Origin: Vibrio fortis
GTDB taxonomy: Bacteria > Pseudomonadota > Gammaproteobacteria > Enterobacterales > Vibrionaceae
Direction: 5' to 3'
DNA length: 64,000 nucleotides
Assembly (NCBI RefSeq): GCF_024347475.1
Contig: NZ_AP025489.1
Coordinates: forward strand, 186,001-250,000
Every line of letters begins with the position of its first letter. Position 1 is the first letter of the stretch. The notes under the pieces are model-generated. The model made no database searches. It had not been told where the DNA came from and saw only the letters and a program-made list of their open reading frames with translations. Positions 27,719 to 37,040 of the stretch are shown here, piece by piece. The position numbers and the translations under genes were made by a program.

Positions 27719-29526
27719 ATGGCAATGCTTCATACCTAACTCAGCGACTCGTGGATACTTGCCTTCGTGAAGACCTATTTGGCTTAGTGTCTAAAAGTCA
27801 GTTCAAAGCTAAAGTTTCTGCCGCTATTACTGTTTCGAATTATCCGAGTGAACAAGTATGGGCTGTCTTTTCACATTCGGATTTCACGCTTTATCTACCC
27901 GTGACTCCAAGTTACTACATGCAACGCTGGGTATACGGTTCTCCAAATGATATGGCTTGCAATGGTTGGATCATCGAGGAAAAGGGGCAGGTTAAACTTC
28001 AACACGACTATCATGATTGGATTAAATTACTAAAGGCATGTGCACACGAAAGCTCTCATCCATTGCTAGACGGTTACTTACAGGAACTGGAATGTGCGGA
28101 GGAACACAAAGCACTATGTGATAACGCTTTCCAACAACATTCTGAATCATTGATCCAGCCGATCTCTCAACTACAGCATTGGCATCAAAAACTGCTGCGC
28201 GCTGATCAGATCGCGTCATACCTTGATCACCCTTATTATCCAACCGCCCGCGCAAAATTTGGTTTGAGCGATACAGACCTCGAACAATATGCGCCAGAGT
28301 TTGCACAAAGCTTCGCTCTACGTTGGCTAGCGATTGATAAGTCACTCGTCACTCTGACCAGTTCGCAACCACTATGCTGGCCTACCATGGAGCAAGTGGG
28401 TCTACCGGGCAACTTTGCTCTGAGTCATCACTTATTCCCGGCCCACCCATTGACACTGCAAAGCCTTGAGTCTCTTCCCGAAGGAATTATTGAAGCCCCT
28501 ACTCCATACCTTGATGTAACGCCTACACTATCAGTACGTACCGTCGTCGTGGATTCTGCACCACACATTCACATCAAAGTACCGCTTATCATGCGTTCCC
28601 TAGGTACCAAAAACATTCGCTTAATCAAGCCTTCGACTCTTTATGACGGACACTGGTTTGAGTGCCTGTTAACGCACTTAGAGCAAAGTGATACCGATTT
28701 ACAAGGCACGCTATTTCATTGTAATGAGAAACACGGTGGTCACGTAGGAGACGACAAGAGCTTCGCTTACATCGTACGTGAATATCCATTAAACCGTTCG
28801 CAAGACAAAGCTCTCGTTCCTGTTGCCGCGCTTGCTAGCCCAATGCCCGATGGACGCTTGTTCTTAGAGCACCTCGCTGAGCAGTATAATCACAACGACA
28901 CGTTAACTTGGTTTAAGGATTACGTTGACCTACTTTCGAAAGTCCATCTGAGATTATGGCTCCGCTACGGCATCGCATTGGAGTCCAACCAACAGAACGC
29001 CATTATAGCGTTCGATGCGCAGGGAAAAATGACCCTAGCGATGAAGGACAATGATGCAGCGCGAATTTGGCCTGAGCGATTTAAAAACTTTGAACACCTC
29101 TCACCCGTTAAGTGCGATCAATTACTGGATCAGCGCATCAAAGTAAACGATGAGCTGGCTCTTGGCCAGATGTTCACTACCATCACGTTACAGCTCGATA
29201 TTGCAGCGATTGTTGAAGCAATGGCCGCGCATGCAATTGCGCCATCTGCTGACCTATACAACATAGTGGCAGCTAGCCTCTCACGACAGTTAGAGCAACT
29301 TCGTAATCAAGGTCATGACGTAACACTTGCCAACAAGATGCTATTTGAATCACCGAACCTGTATGCAAAATATTTATTGAGCTCAGGCAGTTTGCTCTCG
29401 AAAGAAGCCTCCGGCGCTAGCGATATCAACAAATTCTATGGGTTATCGGCTCCTAACTTCTTACTACTTACCAATGAAGAAGCACAACACGCTTATTTAG
29501 AATCCATCAAACAGAGCGTGAGCTAA
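27715..29526 (+). CDS. pvsB: NRPS-independent siderophore synthetase
   Basis: 603 residues of the IucA/IucC (NIS) synthetase family. The ATP-binding region holds LIMRSLGTKNIRLIKPSTLYDG (key residues within about 285-320) and HEKHGG-like and DGRLFLEHL segments; the C-terminal FhuF-like part carries KDNDAARIWPERF. NIS enzymes adenylate a carboxylate of citrate or 2-oxoglutarate and couple it to an amine or alcohol. It overlaps pvsA by four bases (ATGA). Its precise step in vibrioferrin assembly is taken from the known pathway. Confidence 0.92.
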   Translation: MNGNASYLTQRLVDTCLREDLFGLVSKSQFKAKVSAAITVSNYPSEQVWAVFSHSDFTLYLPVTPSYYMQRWVYGSPNDMACNGWIIEEKGQVKLQHDYHDWIKLLKACAHESSHPLLDGYLQELECAEEHKALCDNAFQQHSESLIQPISQLQHWHQKLLRADQIASYLDHPYYPTARAKFGLSDTDLEQYAPEFAQSFALRWLAIDKSLVTLTSSQPLCWPTMEQVGLPGNFALSHHLFPAHPLTLQSLESLPEGIIEAPTPYLDVTPTLSVRTVVVDSAPHIHIKVPLIMRSLGTKNIRLIKPSTLYDGHWFECLLTHLEQSDTDLQGTLFHCNEKHGGHVGDDKSFAYIVREYPLNRSQDKALVPVAALASPMPDGRLFLEHLAEQYNHNDTLTWFKDYVDLLSKVHLRLWLRYGIALESNQQNAIIAFDAQGKMTLAMKDNDAARIWPERFKNFEHLSPVKCDQLLDQRIKVNDELALGQMFTTITLQLDIAAIVEAMAAHAIAPSADLYNIVAASLSRQLEQLRNQGHDVTLANKMLFESPNLYAKYLLSSGSLLSKEASGASDINKFYGLSAPNFLLLTNEEAQHAYLESIKQSVS

Positions 29527-29532
29527 TCCAAC

Positions 29533-30741
29533 ATGACCAAACTCATATATTGCGTGCTGCTCTGCCACTTCATCGCAGCATTTGCAGCCTTAGGCATGCC
29601 TCTGTTTTTACCTATGGTATTACCGACACTTGGCGCACATATTGATTCAGACTGGGCTGGCATTTTGTTTATTTTGCCAACTTTTTGTACTGCGTTAGCT
29701 GCACGATTTTGGGGGCAGTTTGCTGATAAATTTGGCAGACGTCGCTCTCTATTACGAGCCCAGTTAGGACTTGCTGCGGGATTTGCTCTGTGTGGTTTAG
29801 CAGACAATCTAGCGATGTTTGTGTTTGGTCTTATTGTTCAAGGAACCTTTGGCGGTACCATGGCCGCCTCTAATAGCTATCTATCAAGTCAAATTAAAGA
29901 CGCAAAAACCCTCGGTACCTCACTGAATAAGACCCAGCTTTCGGCTCGTTTGGCATTGATTGTCGCGCCCATCGGCCTAGGTTGGAGCTTATCGGAGACA
30001 AATCCGCTGAATGCGTATCTGTGGTTGTCTGCCTTACCCTTGTTAGCATTGGCAATCACACTAACGCTCCCTGCTGATAGCATCGTGAAATTGGATGCGG
30101 ATAAAGAAGTTAAAGGCCAAAAAACAATTCAAACAGAACAAGCAACACAGAAGCCCGTTCACAATCTCTACTGGGTATTCGGTGCACAGTTCTGCTTTGC
30201 TTTTGCTATGGTCGTCACCTTCCCGTACTTCTCACCTTTTGTGCAGCAATACGGGGTAACAACCCCTGCATGGATAGGCTTTTTATACGCCCTTCCACAC
30301 GGTGTTTACTTACTCTTTGCCGGAAAAATTCATCTGTTTTCAGAGTGGCTCAACCGCCGTCATCCACAAAATACCTTGTACCTTGGTTTTGGCTTGCTCT
30401 CAGTCAGTACTGCGATACACCTGATACCCGACCAAACAACGCTGATCATCGCACGAGTTGTTTTTGGACTTGGTATGGTCTGTTGCTACCAAGGGCTGCA
30501 TCAAGCCTTAGCCAACCAAATCGACCGACAGCAAAGTGGCAAGATATTTTCGCGCTTTGATGCCATGTCTAAATGGGGCGGTGTTGCCGCGGGGCTAAGC
30601 GCGTCTTTTATATCAAGCTTGGGCTGGCTTGAGGTTCCTTTCTTACTTTCTACTTTGATCAGCTTTAGTACTGCTATCGCAATGATCATTCTTTCAAAAT
30701 TTGGACATCGACATGTTAAACACTCATTCATCTCCAACTAA
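29533..30741 (+). CDS. pvsC: Vibrioferrin exporter, major facilitator superfamily
   Basis: 402 residues with about 12 membrane segments. The MFS loop 2-3 motif is GQFADKFGRRRSLLRAQLG (about 59-77). A basic cytoplasmic loop of about 40 residues (KEVKGQKTIQ) separates the two halves. In V. parahaemolyticus PvsC exports vibrioferrin across the inner membrane. It starts 6 bases after pvsB and its end overlaps pvsD, consistent with one polycistronic unit. Confidence 0.92.
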   Translation: MTKLIYCVLLCHFIAAFAALGMPLFLPMVLPTLGAHIDSDWAGILFILPTFCTALAARFWGQFADKFGRRRSLLRAQLGLAAGFALCGLADNLAMFVFGLIVQGTFGGTMAASNSYLSSQIKDAKTLGTSLNKTQLSARLALIVAPIGLGWSLSETNPLNAYLWLSALPLLALAITLTLPADSIVKLDADKEVKGQKTIQTEQATQKPVHNLYWVFGAQFCFAFAMVVTFPYFSPFVQQYGVTTPAWIGFLYALPHGVYLLFAGKIHLFSEWLNRRHPQNTLYLGFGLLSVSTAIHLIPDQTTLIIARVVFGLGMVCCYQGLHQALANQIDRQQSGKIFSRFDAMSKWGGVAAGLSASFISSLGWLEVPFLLSTLISFSTAIAMIILSKFGHRHVKHSFISN

Positions 30742-32578
30742 GAACCAAGCTAAGAACAATGCGCAGATAAACCTCAGCCAGGTTCAGCTAAATCAAGAAA
30801 AAGCCCAATTAAATACCATTATGGGTGTAGTGAACTGTTACCTTCGTGAATATGCAATACCCAATAATCAAGTTGAATGGAGTTTCAGCTCGGCATCACT
30901 TCCGCAGACATTAAAAAGGAATTATGTAGCCCAGCAACGCGTGGCAATACACCTTCCTCAGCAGAACCGGGCACACGAGAGTGACCTGTTAGTCTTACCT
31001 ATTGAATACATGAGTAAGCTAGGAAAAGTAAAACTTTCGGATGCACCTTGGTTGAAAACAGCCGGAGCTGGCTGGTCTAAATTGGACGCGACTCAAACCC
31101 TGACACTGTTGCTCAACTACCTTAAACAAATGTTGATGATCCCGTTCAATAACGAATTGGTTGAACAAATGCAGAACAGCTTACTGGTCACCGAACAGTT
31201 CCTAAATGCCGACAATCCTCATCAACAGCACAATGCCTTTATCGCTTCAGAACAGTCGCTACTCTGGGGACACACTTTTCATCCAACACCAAAAAGTCGC
31301 TCTGGCGTAAGCATGGATGACTTGCTGGCTTGTTCCCCAGAAGTTGGGGCGCAAGTACCTCTGTATTGGTTTGAGGTGGAAGCAACTTTACTGGATGTAT
31401 TACGCTCAGATACGCGTACATCACCTAAAGCGATGCTCGAACAATTGGCTCCAAGAGAAAGTGATTCAGAATCAAAATTACTTTATCCGTGCCACCCTTG
31501 GGAAAGCTACACACTTCTACAAAATCCAGCAGTTCAACGTGCGATTGAACAAGGAAAAATAACACCATTAGGCTTAAGTGGAGACAAACTGTTACCCACT
31601 TCATCTGTGCGTACTCTTTATCACCCAGATATGGAATGGTTTGCGAAGTTTTCCATCAATGTGCGCTTGACCAACTGTGTTCGCAAAAACGCATGGTATG
31701 AACTCGACAGCGCCGTTCAGCTAACCTCTATTCTACGTTCGATAAAAGAGGGCGAGCAGCTGCGCAACCCTGTATTCAAGGTGATGAGTGAGCCATACGC
31801 AACGACACTGAATCTAGGATCGATTGCTGAGCAAGAGCATGACGACATCATTAAAGCTCGTGAATCATTTGGCATTTTATATCGCGAAAACTTCACACTC
31901 AGCGAAATCGATATTCTACAACCGACATTAGCAGGTTCGTTATTTGCATATGACCGAGAAGGAAACAGCTGCATAGCTACCCAGTTAAAACAGAAAGCGA
32001 TATCAACACAGAGCCAGTATGAAAATCTCGCAACCTTGTGGTTCGAGCGCTACTTACACTGCTTGGTTCCAGGTGTGTTTAACTACTACTTCAAACATGG
32101 AGTCGCATTTGAGCCTCATCTACAAAATACGCTAATTGGTTTAGAAAAAGGTATGCCATGTTGCGTGTGGATTCGCGATCTAGAAGGTACAAAGTTGTTA
32201 CCTGAATTTTGGCCATCAGAGAAATTACAACAGCTTTCAGAAAGAGCCCGACAATCGGTTTACTACAGCCGAGAACAAGGCTGGAATCGCATTGGCTACT
32301 GCACCTTTATTAATAACATCAGTGAAGCCATATTCTTTATTGCTGAAGAAAACGCCAAGCTTGAAGAGACATTATGGAGATCACTGAAAGCAGCTATCGT
32401 GCGCTGGCAGTCGATCAATGGCAAACAGCCAGAGTTAGTCTCCTTACTTGATGGCGGCTTTTTCCCAAGTAAAAACAACTTCACCACTCGTTTGATGCAA
32501 AATGCCGACAAAGAGTCAGGTTACACACTCATTGCAACACCGTGGACGGCTCTAAACAAGGGACAAAGTCATGACTAA
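30713..32578 (+). CDS. pvsD: NRPS-independent siderophore synthetase
   Basis: About 621 residues, a second IucA/IucC-type NIS synthetase. Visible motifs are HPTPKSRSGVSMDD (an HPxxKxRxG ATP-binding signature), LPTSSVRTLYH and KFSINVRLTNCVRKN, with HLQNTLIG in the C-terminal domain. I chose the ATG at 30713 over an upstream TTG at 30701; both lie inside the end of pvsC, so translation is coupled. It partners PvsB in the two condensations that make vibrioferrin. Confidence 0.92.
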   Translation: MLNTHSSPTKNQAKNNAQINLSQVQLNQEKAQLNTIMGVVNCYLREYAIPNNQVEWSFSSASLPQTLKRNYVAQQRVAIHLPQQNRAHESDLLVLPIEYMSKLGKVKLSDAPWLKTAGAGWSKLDATQTLTLLLNYLKQMLMIPFNNELVEQMQNSLLVTEQFLNADNPHQQHNAFIASEQSLLWGHTFHPTPKSRSGVSMDDLLACSPEVGAQVPLYWFEVEATLLDVLRSDTRTSPKAMLEQLAPRESDSESKLLYPCHPWESYTLLQNPAVQRAIEQGKITPLGLSGDKLLPTSSVRTLYHPDMEWFAKFSINVRLTNCVRKNAWYELDSAVQLTSILRSIKEGEQLRNPVFKVMSEPYATTLNLGSIAEQEHDDIIKARESFGILYRENFTLSEIDILQPTLAGSLFAYDREGNSCIATQLKQKAISTQSQYENLATLWFERYLHCLVPGVFNYYFKHGVAFEPHLQNTLIGLEKGMPCCVWIRDLEGTKLLPEFWPSEKLQQLSERARQSVYYSREQGWNRIGYCTFINNISEAIFFIAEENAKLEETLWRSLKAAIVRWQSINGKQPELVSLLDGGFFPSKNNFTTRLMQNADKESGYTLIATPWTALNKGQSHD

Positions 32579-33773
32579 CCCAACTCAACTTCCTTCGTAC
32601 ATTGAGCAAGAAGTAAAGCAGCTCGCGACGCAGCAAAATCAACCATTGTGTGCTTACCTGTATGACCTAAATGCACTTGAACAGCACATCAAACAGATGC
32701 GCCATGTATTACCTAAAAATGTGGAACTATTTTATGCCGCAAAAGCGAACCCTTCAGCACCAATATTGAAAACTTTAGCACCGTACGTTGATGGTTTTGA
32801 GGCAGCATCTGGCGGAGAACTTAGCCACCTTCAGCAGCAAGAGCTTAATAAACCGCTGATCTTTGGTGGTCCAGGTAAAATGCCAAGCGAATTAGAACAA
32901 GCAATACAACTTGATGTCGATGCCATCCATGTCGAAAGTATTACGGAACTTCAGCGAATCGGAGCTTTAACACAAAAGTTGAATCGACCCGCTTCCATCT
33001 TTCTGCGCATGAATATCGATATTGGGGACATCACGCTCAGCAAGCTAGCCATGGGGGGAAAACCGACTCCATTTGGTTTCGATGAAGCTGAGTTGGATAA
33101 CGCCATCATGCATCTGCGTGATTTCCCATTGATAGAGCTGAAAGGCTTCCACTTCCACCTAATGTCACATCAACTCGATGTTGGTCGTCACTTAGCACTC
33201 GTTCAACGTTACTTCCAAGTGGTTAAGCAGTGGAAGAAACAATACTCGCTTGAAGACCTCATTATTAACCTGGGTGGAGGCATGGGGATCAATTACCAAG
33301 ATCCTAGCCAACATTTCCCGTGGATAGAATTTTGCGACAAATTAGAATTCTTGATCGCTGAAGAACACATGCAAGATTGGAAACTACGCTTTGAGTGTGG
33401 ACGATATATTTCTGCGCCTTGCGGCTACTATGTGATGGAAGTGTTAGACATCAAACAGAATCTTGGTGAAAACTTTGTGATTGCTCGTGGTGGCACGCAC
33501 CATTTCCGTACACCAGCAGCACAAAGCCACGATCACCCTTTTACTGTCATCCACAATCATCAGCACTCGACCATTTCGAATCCAATCCAACACACTACTG
33601 CCAATTTAGTTGGTCAGTTATGCACACCAAAAGACGTACTCGCTCGAAACCAAAACATTGAGTGCATCGACATCGGTGATTATCTTGTGTTCACCTTAGC
33701 AGGAGCATATGCATGGAACATTTCTCACCAGAACTTTTTGATGCATGAGCCGCCTTTATTCCATTACTTCTAA
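32571..33773 (+). CDS. pvsE: PLP-dependent decarboxylase of vibrioferrin synthesis
   Basis: 400 residues of the alanine-racemase-fold (group IV) decarboxylases related to LysA. The PLP lysine is in LFYAAKANPSAP (about residue 54). The glycine-rich phosphate site is LIINLGGGMGINY and the dimer-interface ECGRYISAPCGYYV carries further active-site residues. It probably makes the ethanolamine unit by decarboxylating serine or a seryl intermediate. It overlaps pvsD by 8 bases and ends before a strong terminator. Confidence 0.92.
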   Translation: MTNPTQLPSYIEQEVKQLATQQNQPLCAYLYDLNALEQHIKQMRHVLPKNVELFYAAKANPSAPILKTLAPYVDGFEAASGGELSHLQQQELNKPLIFGGPGKMPSELEQAIQLDVDAIHVESITELQRIGALTQKLNRPASIFLRMNIDIGDITLSKLAMGGKPTPFGFDEAELDNAIMHLRDFPLIELKGFHFHLMSHQLDVGRHLALVQRYFQVVKQWKKQYSLEDLIINLGGGMGINYQDPSQHFPWIEFCDKLEFLIAEEHMQDWKLRFECGRYISAPCGYYVMEVLDIKQNLGENFVIARGGTHHFRTPAAQSHDHPFTVIHNHQHSTISNPIQHTTANLVGQLCTPKDVLARNQNIECIDIGDYLVFTLAGAYAWNISHQNFLMHEPPLFHYF

Positions 33774-33861
33774 AACCAAGGCTATGATGGTGATACAACG
33801 TCGCTCATGCTCCAAGCGACTAAACATCTATACATATCAGCTGTAGAGAACTATAAACATA

Positions 33862-33891
33862 AAAAAGCGAGTTCAATTGAGCTCGCTTTTT
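33862..33891 (+). terminator. Terminator after pvsE
   Basis: A 13-bp stem, AAAAAGCGAGTTC with GAGCTCGCTTTTT (one G-U pair), around AATT, about 90 bases after the pvsE stop. Confidence 0.82.
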
Positions 33892-33992
33892 CATCTAAAT
33901 TCATGATGTATAGCGATAATTATTACTTAACTGTTTGAGTTCGACCGCTACACATTGTTAAATAGCTCAAAATTTTTAGTTCTGAGTCCACT

Positions 33993-35006
33993 ATGGCAAC
34001 CATCAAAGACGTCGCGAAAGAAGCTGGCGTATCCATTGCTACCACTTCACGAGTTCTTAACAACGCTCCACACACCAGCGAATCGGCCATTATTGCTGTA
34101 AAAAAAGCGATGAAAAAATTGGGCTATCGTCCCAATGCGAACGCTCGAGCATTAGTGAGCAAATCTTCTAATACTATCGGTGTGCTGGTTAATGATATGT
34201 CGGCACCTTTCTTTGGCTCAATGATCAAAGCCATTGATACCATTGCGAGTGAGCAAGAAAAACAGTTGCTGGTGGGCAGCGGTTACCATGACGCCACGAA
34301 AGAGCGCAATGCCATCAACCTTTTGATCAACAGCCGCTGTGAATCATTAGTCGTTCACAGTAAGGGGATGTCAGACGCAGAACTCACCAAACTCGCAGAT
34401 GAAATACCAGGCATGGTGGTTATCAATCGTGTTGTTGATCAGATAGCCGCGCGTTGTGTTGCTCTTGATAACCGCCAAGGTTCCTACATCGCGACGGAGC
34501 ACCTTATCCGCAATGGCCATAAACATATTGGTTACCTGTGCTCTAGTCATGATATCGACGACGCTCGCGATCGCCGTGAAGGATATTTGAATGCCCTGCG
34601 TGATAATGGCATTGAACCTCGCGAAGAGTACATTCAGTATGGTGAGCCTGACGAAACTGGTGGCGAGCAAGCTATGGTCGATTTAATGGCTCGCAATACA
34701 CCAATCACAGCCATTGCGACTTACAATGACTCAATGGCAGCAGGATGTATGACTCTGCTTCAAGAAAATGGTGTCCGAATTCCTCAAGATATGTCAGTCA
34801 TTGGTTTCGATGATGGTCATATTGCACGCTACATTTACCCGCGATTAACCACCATTCGCTATCCAATCCAAGTGATGGCAAACGAAGCCGTCAAACTCTC
34901 ACTGCAACTCGCAAACAAGGAAGAAATGGAGAAAAAAGATCGCAAGTTATTTATGCCGATCTTGGTGCAACGTTCTTCTGTTGGTACTGCAAACATAAAG
35001 GACTAA
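33993..35006 (+). CDS. galR: Galactose repressor, LacI/GalR family
   Basis: 337 residues. The N-terminal helix-turn-helix and hinge helix (MATIKDVAKEAGVSIATTSR, then YRPNANARALVSKSS) and the sugar-binding core (YHDATKERNAINLLI, YLCSSHDIDDARDRREGY, GEPDETGGEQAM, YNDSMAAGCM, IGFDDGHIARYIYPRLTT) follow E. coli GalR/GalS block by block. It is the natural candidate for the three TGRAAACGTTTCCA operators of the galactoside locus, although 17 kb of siderophore genes lie between. That it also controls the downstream transporter gene is possible. Confidence 0.9.
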   Translation: MATIKDVAKEAGVSIATTSRVLNNAPHTSESAIIAVKKAMKKLGYRPNANARALVSKSSNTIGVLVNDMSAPFFGSMIKAIDTIASEQEKQLLVGSGYHDATKERNAINLLINSRCESLVVHSKGMSDAELTKLADEIPGMVVINRVVDQIAARCVALDNRQGSYIATEHLIRNGHKHIGYLCSSHDIDDARDRREGYLNALRDNGIEPREEYIQYGEPDETGGEQAMVDLMARNTPITAIATYNDSMAAGCMTLLQENGVRIPQDMSVIGFDDGHIARYIYPRLTTIRYPIQVMANEAVKLSLQLANKEEMEKKDRKLFMPILVQRSSVGTANIKD

Positions 35007-35038
35007 GGGCACTATTGCGCCCTAAATGACACGGAATT

Positions 35039-35938
35039 ATGCTCAACTACATATCAAGTAAAGCCCCATGGTTACTCATAGCATTTTGCTTTCTAGGTTT
35101 TCTCATGCCTAGCCTCTCAATGCATGTCTTTGAAGTATTACCGTTTGTCCTATTCTTTTTGATGTTCTTTACCTTAGTCGGCCTCGATCAAAAAGCGCTA
35201 CTTAAATCCCTGATACGTCCAAAGGGCTGGCTCTATGCTGTGATACACACCTTCGGGATGATGGCTCTTTGTGGAGCGGCGATAATGATTTTTAGCTTAG
35301 ATCAGGATCTCGCATTGGCGATGTTAGGAGTCGCTGCTACTGGTTCCCTGTTTGCAACACCTGCAATTGTGCGCTCCATTGGCTTGGATTACTTTTCAGC
35401 CATGACATATACCATTACTTCTACGCTATTAAAGCCTGTGGCTCTCTACGCAACGCTGTGGTGGACATATGACGATCACTTTGAACTAGACATGCAGGCT
35501 TACTCAATCAAGTTAATAATCTATATCATCGGCCCTATTATCCTCTCTTTTTTGATCCACGCCTGCGTTGATCAATCTAAGATCAAAAAAGTGCATACTG
35601 AGCTAGCTAAGTACAACATCATGCTGGTGTTTCTTTTCCCACTCGGCTTGATGGGCGATTATCGTCAATTATGGGATACAAACTCAGAGTTCGCGCTACA
35701 ACTTTTCCTGCTGGCTTTCGTTTTATGCCTGAGCTTTTTCGTTGCCGCTTACCTCATATTCAATTTTACCGATCGCGATGGTGCGAAGATTGCCGCAATC
35801 ACATCTGGAAACCGAAACGTGCTCCTCACCTACACCATTGCAGGTGCCTATCTAGGTCCTCTATTTTTGCCTCTTGTTGGTGCTCTTCAGCTTCCAATTT
35901 ACCTACAGCCTTTGTTGATCAAGCGCCTAATGAAATAG
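35039..35938 (+). CDS. BASS-like (bile acid:sodium symporter family) membrane transporter
   Basis: 299 residues with about nine or ten predicted membrane helices and short loops. The segment MLGVAATGSLFATPAIVRS and the late segment AAITSGNRNVLLTYTIAGAYLG resemble the two discontinuous-helix regions of the BASS/arsenite-permease fold. The substrate is unknown. It begins 32 bases after galR on the same strand and is likely co-transcribed, which hints at a link to sugar or acid uptake. Family level confidence is moderate. Confidence 0.65.
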   Translation: MLNYISSKAPWLLIAFCFLGFLMPSLSMHVFEVLPFVLFFLMFFTLVGLDQKALLKSLIRPKGWLYAVIHTFGMMALCGAAIMIFSLDQDLALAMLGVAATGSLFATPAIVRSIGLDYFSAMTYTITSTLLKPVALYATLWWTYDDHFELDMQAYSIKLIIYIIGPIILSFLIHACVDQSKIKKVHTELAKYNIMLVFLFPLGLMGDYRQLWDTNSEFALQLFLLAFVLCLSFFVAAYLIFNFTDRDGAKIAAITSGNRNVLLTYTIAGAYLGPLFLPLVGALQLPIYLQPLLIKRLMK

Positions 35939-36066
35939 TTCAAAACGTGAGCCTGTATTACGGCTCGCGTGACCACTTTCGAATTGACTCAACCTTGCCT
36001 CTACTTATTGGATTAAGGCGCAGAGTTTAAACCTGAAACCTGTAGACAGGTCAAACGAGCTCAAAC

Positions 36067-36096
36067 AAAAAAGCAGCTCTTATTTGAGCTGCTCAT
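36067..36096 (-). terminator. Terminator after the rep operon
   Basis: An 8-bp perfect stem, AGCAGCTC with GAGCTGCT, and a 6-base loop, followed on the minus strand by TTTTTTG. It closes the leftward initiator-helicase operon. Confidence 0.75.
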
Positions 36097-36122
36097 AGAA
36101 AGGTCTTAACGCCAGAAATTGA

Positions 36123-37040
36123 CTAGAGCACATCACGCAGGTTCTTACGCTCTTCGATCTCTTCCTGCTCGGGGATGGTCCCAGACAGTGTAATGGATTT
36201 TGGCGCGGCTTTAATCCGAGTCGTCGTTCTAACCCCTTTGCTACTAGCACGTGCTTTCGGATTGTATAGCTCAGGGTTTATCGTCAGACTTTGGCGTACC
36301 TCAACCGCAAACTCTTGATTCTCGTTTTCCGGTAGATAATTACTTTTCAGATACTTAATCGACATTAAGTCTTTGCTGCGTTTTAGCGTGAATAAGCACT
36401 TAGTCAAACGCATTACTGATGTAAGCCCTGCTCCAGACGCCATGGTTATCTCTTGATTACCACGAATTTCATCTTTATTGACGTGATGCACTAGCAATAG
36501 GCTCGCACCTGAGTCATTGGCTAGTGACTGAAATACATTCTTAATCAGTCTGTCGTGTTTCACTTCCTCACATCGCCCGATTGCTTCTGTTACGGTATCG
36601 ATAATCACTAGATCAAATTGAGCAAATGTTTCTTTAAGTTGAACCAAGTACTGCTGATGCTCTATTTGTTCTTGGTGTGAGCAGTCAGGCGGTATAACGA
36701 TAGGCTCAATATCGGTCATAAAGTGCAAGTTATTCTTCAGTTCAGAGCGTATTGTCGGCGTACAACTTGCTAGCTTATCTTTCATTCTGGTTTGTATAAC
36801 ACCTGCCCCATCCTCCGAACTCAAAACCAGTGTTTTAGCGGGTTTATCGGCCGCGCTCATACCCAATAGGGTCATCGAAGAGGCGTGTTCCATAGCAATA
36901 CACAGTGCTAAGTGAGATTTACCAACATTTGGGGCCGCTATCAACATCCCCACATGACCTTTAAGTAAACCTTTTAGGCTAAAGCTCATTTCTTGACTTG
37001 CACGTGACGACATCAGCGTATCAAGAGATTGAGTTATCAT
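36123..37040 (-). CDS. RepA-like RecA-fold replication helicase (AAA_25 type)
   Basis: 305 residues with a RecA/DnaB-type ATPase core. Walker A is IAAPNVGKSHLAL (about 33-45; the first glycine of GxxxxGKS is an alanine). Walker B is FDLVIIDTVTEAIG, and the sensor strand ends LLLVHHVNKDE. This resembles RepA of IncQ plasmids and phage-type helicases that open plasmid origins. The C-terminus is basic (KGVRTTTRIKAAPKS). Its ATG overlaps the stop of the initiator gene by four bases, so the two are one operon directly beside the iterons. A DNA-repair or RadA-like role is possible but less likely in this setting. Confidence 0.72.
   Translation of the reverse strand: MITQSLDTLMSSRASQEMSFSLKGLLKGHVGMLIAAPNVGKSHLALCIAMEHASSMTLLGMSAADKPAKTLVLSSEDGAGVIQTRMKDKLASCTPTIRSELKNNLHFMTDIEPIVIPPDCSHQEQIEHQQYLVQLKETFAQFDLVIIDTVTEAIGRCEEVKHDRLIKNVFQSLANDSGASLLLVHHVNKDEIRGNQEITMASGAGLTSVMRLTKCLFTLKRSKDLMSIKYLKSNYLPENENQEFAVEVRQSLTINPELYNPKARASSKGVRTTTRIKAAPKSITLSGTIPEQEEIEERKNLRDVL

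Noticed and set aside
35671..36030. A 119-codon open frame on the plus strand overlapping the BASS-like gene
   Set aside because: It is in another frame of a well-formed membrane protein gene and its composition is Arg/His/Cys-rich, typical of a shadow frame.
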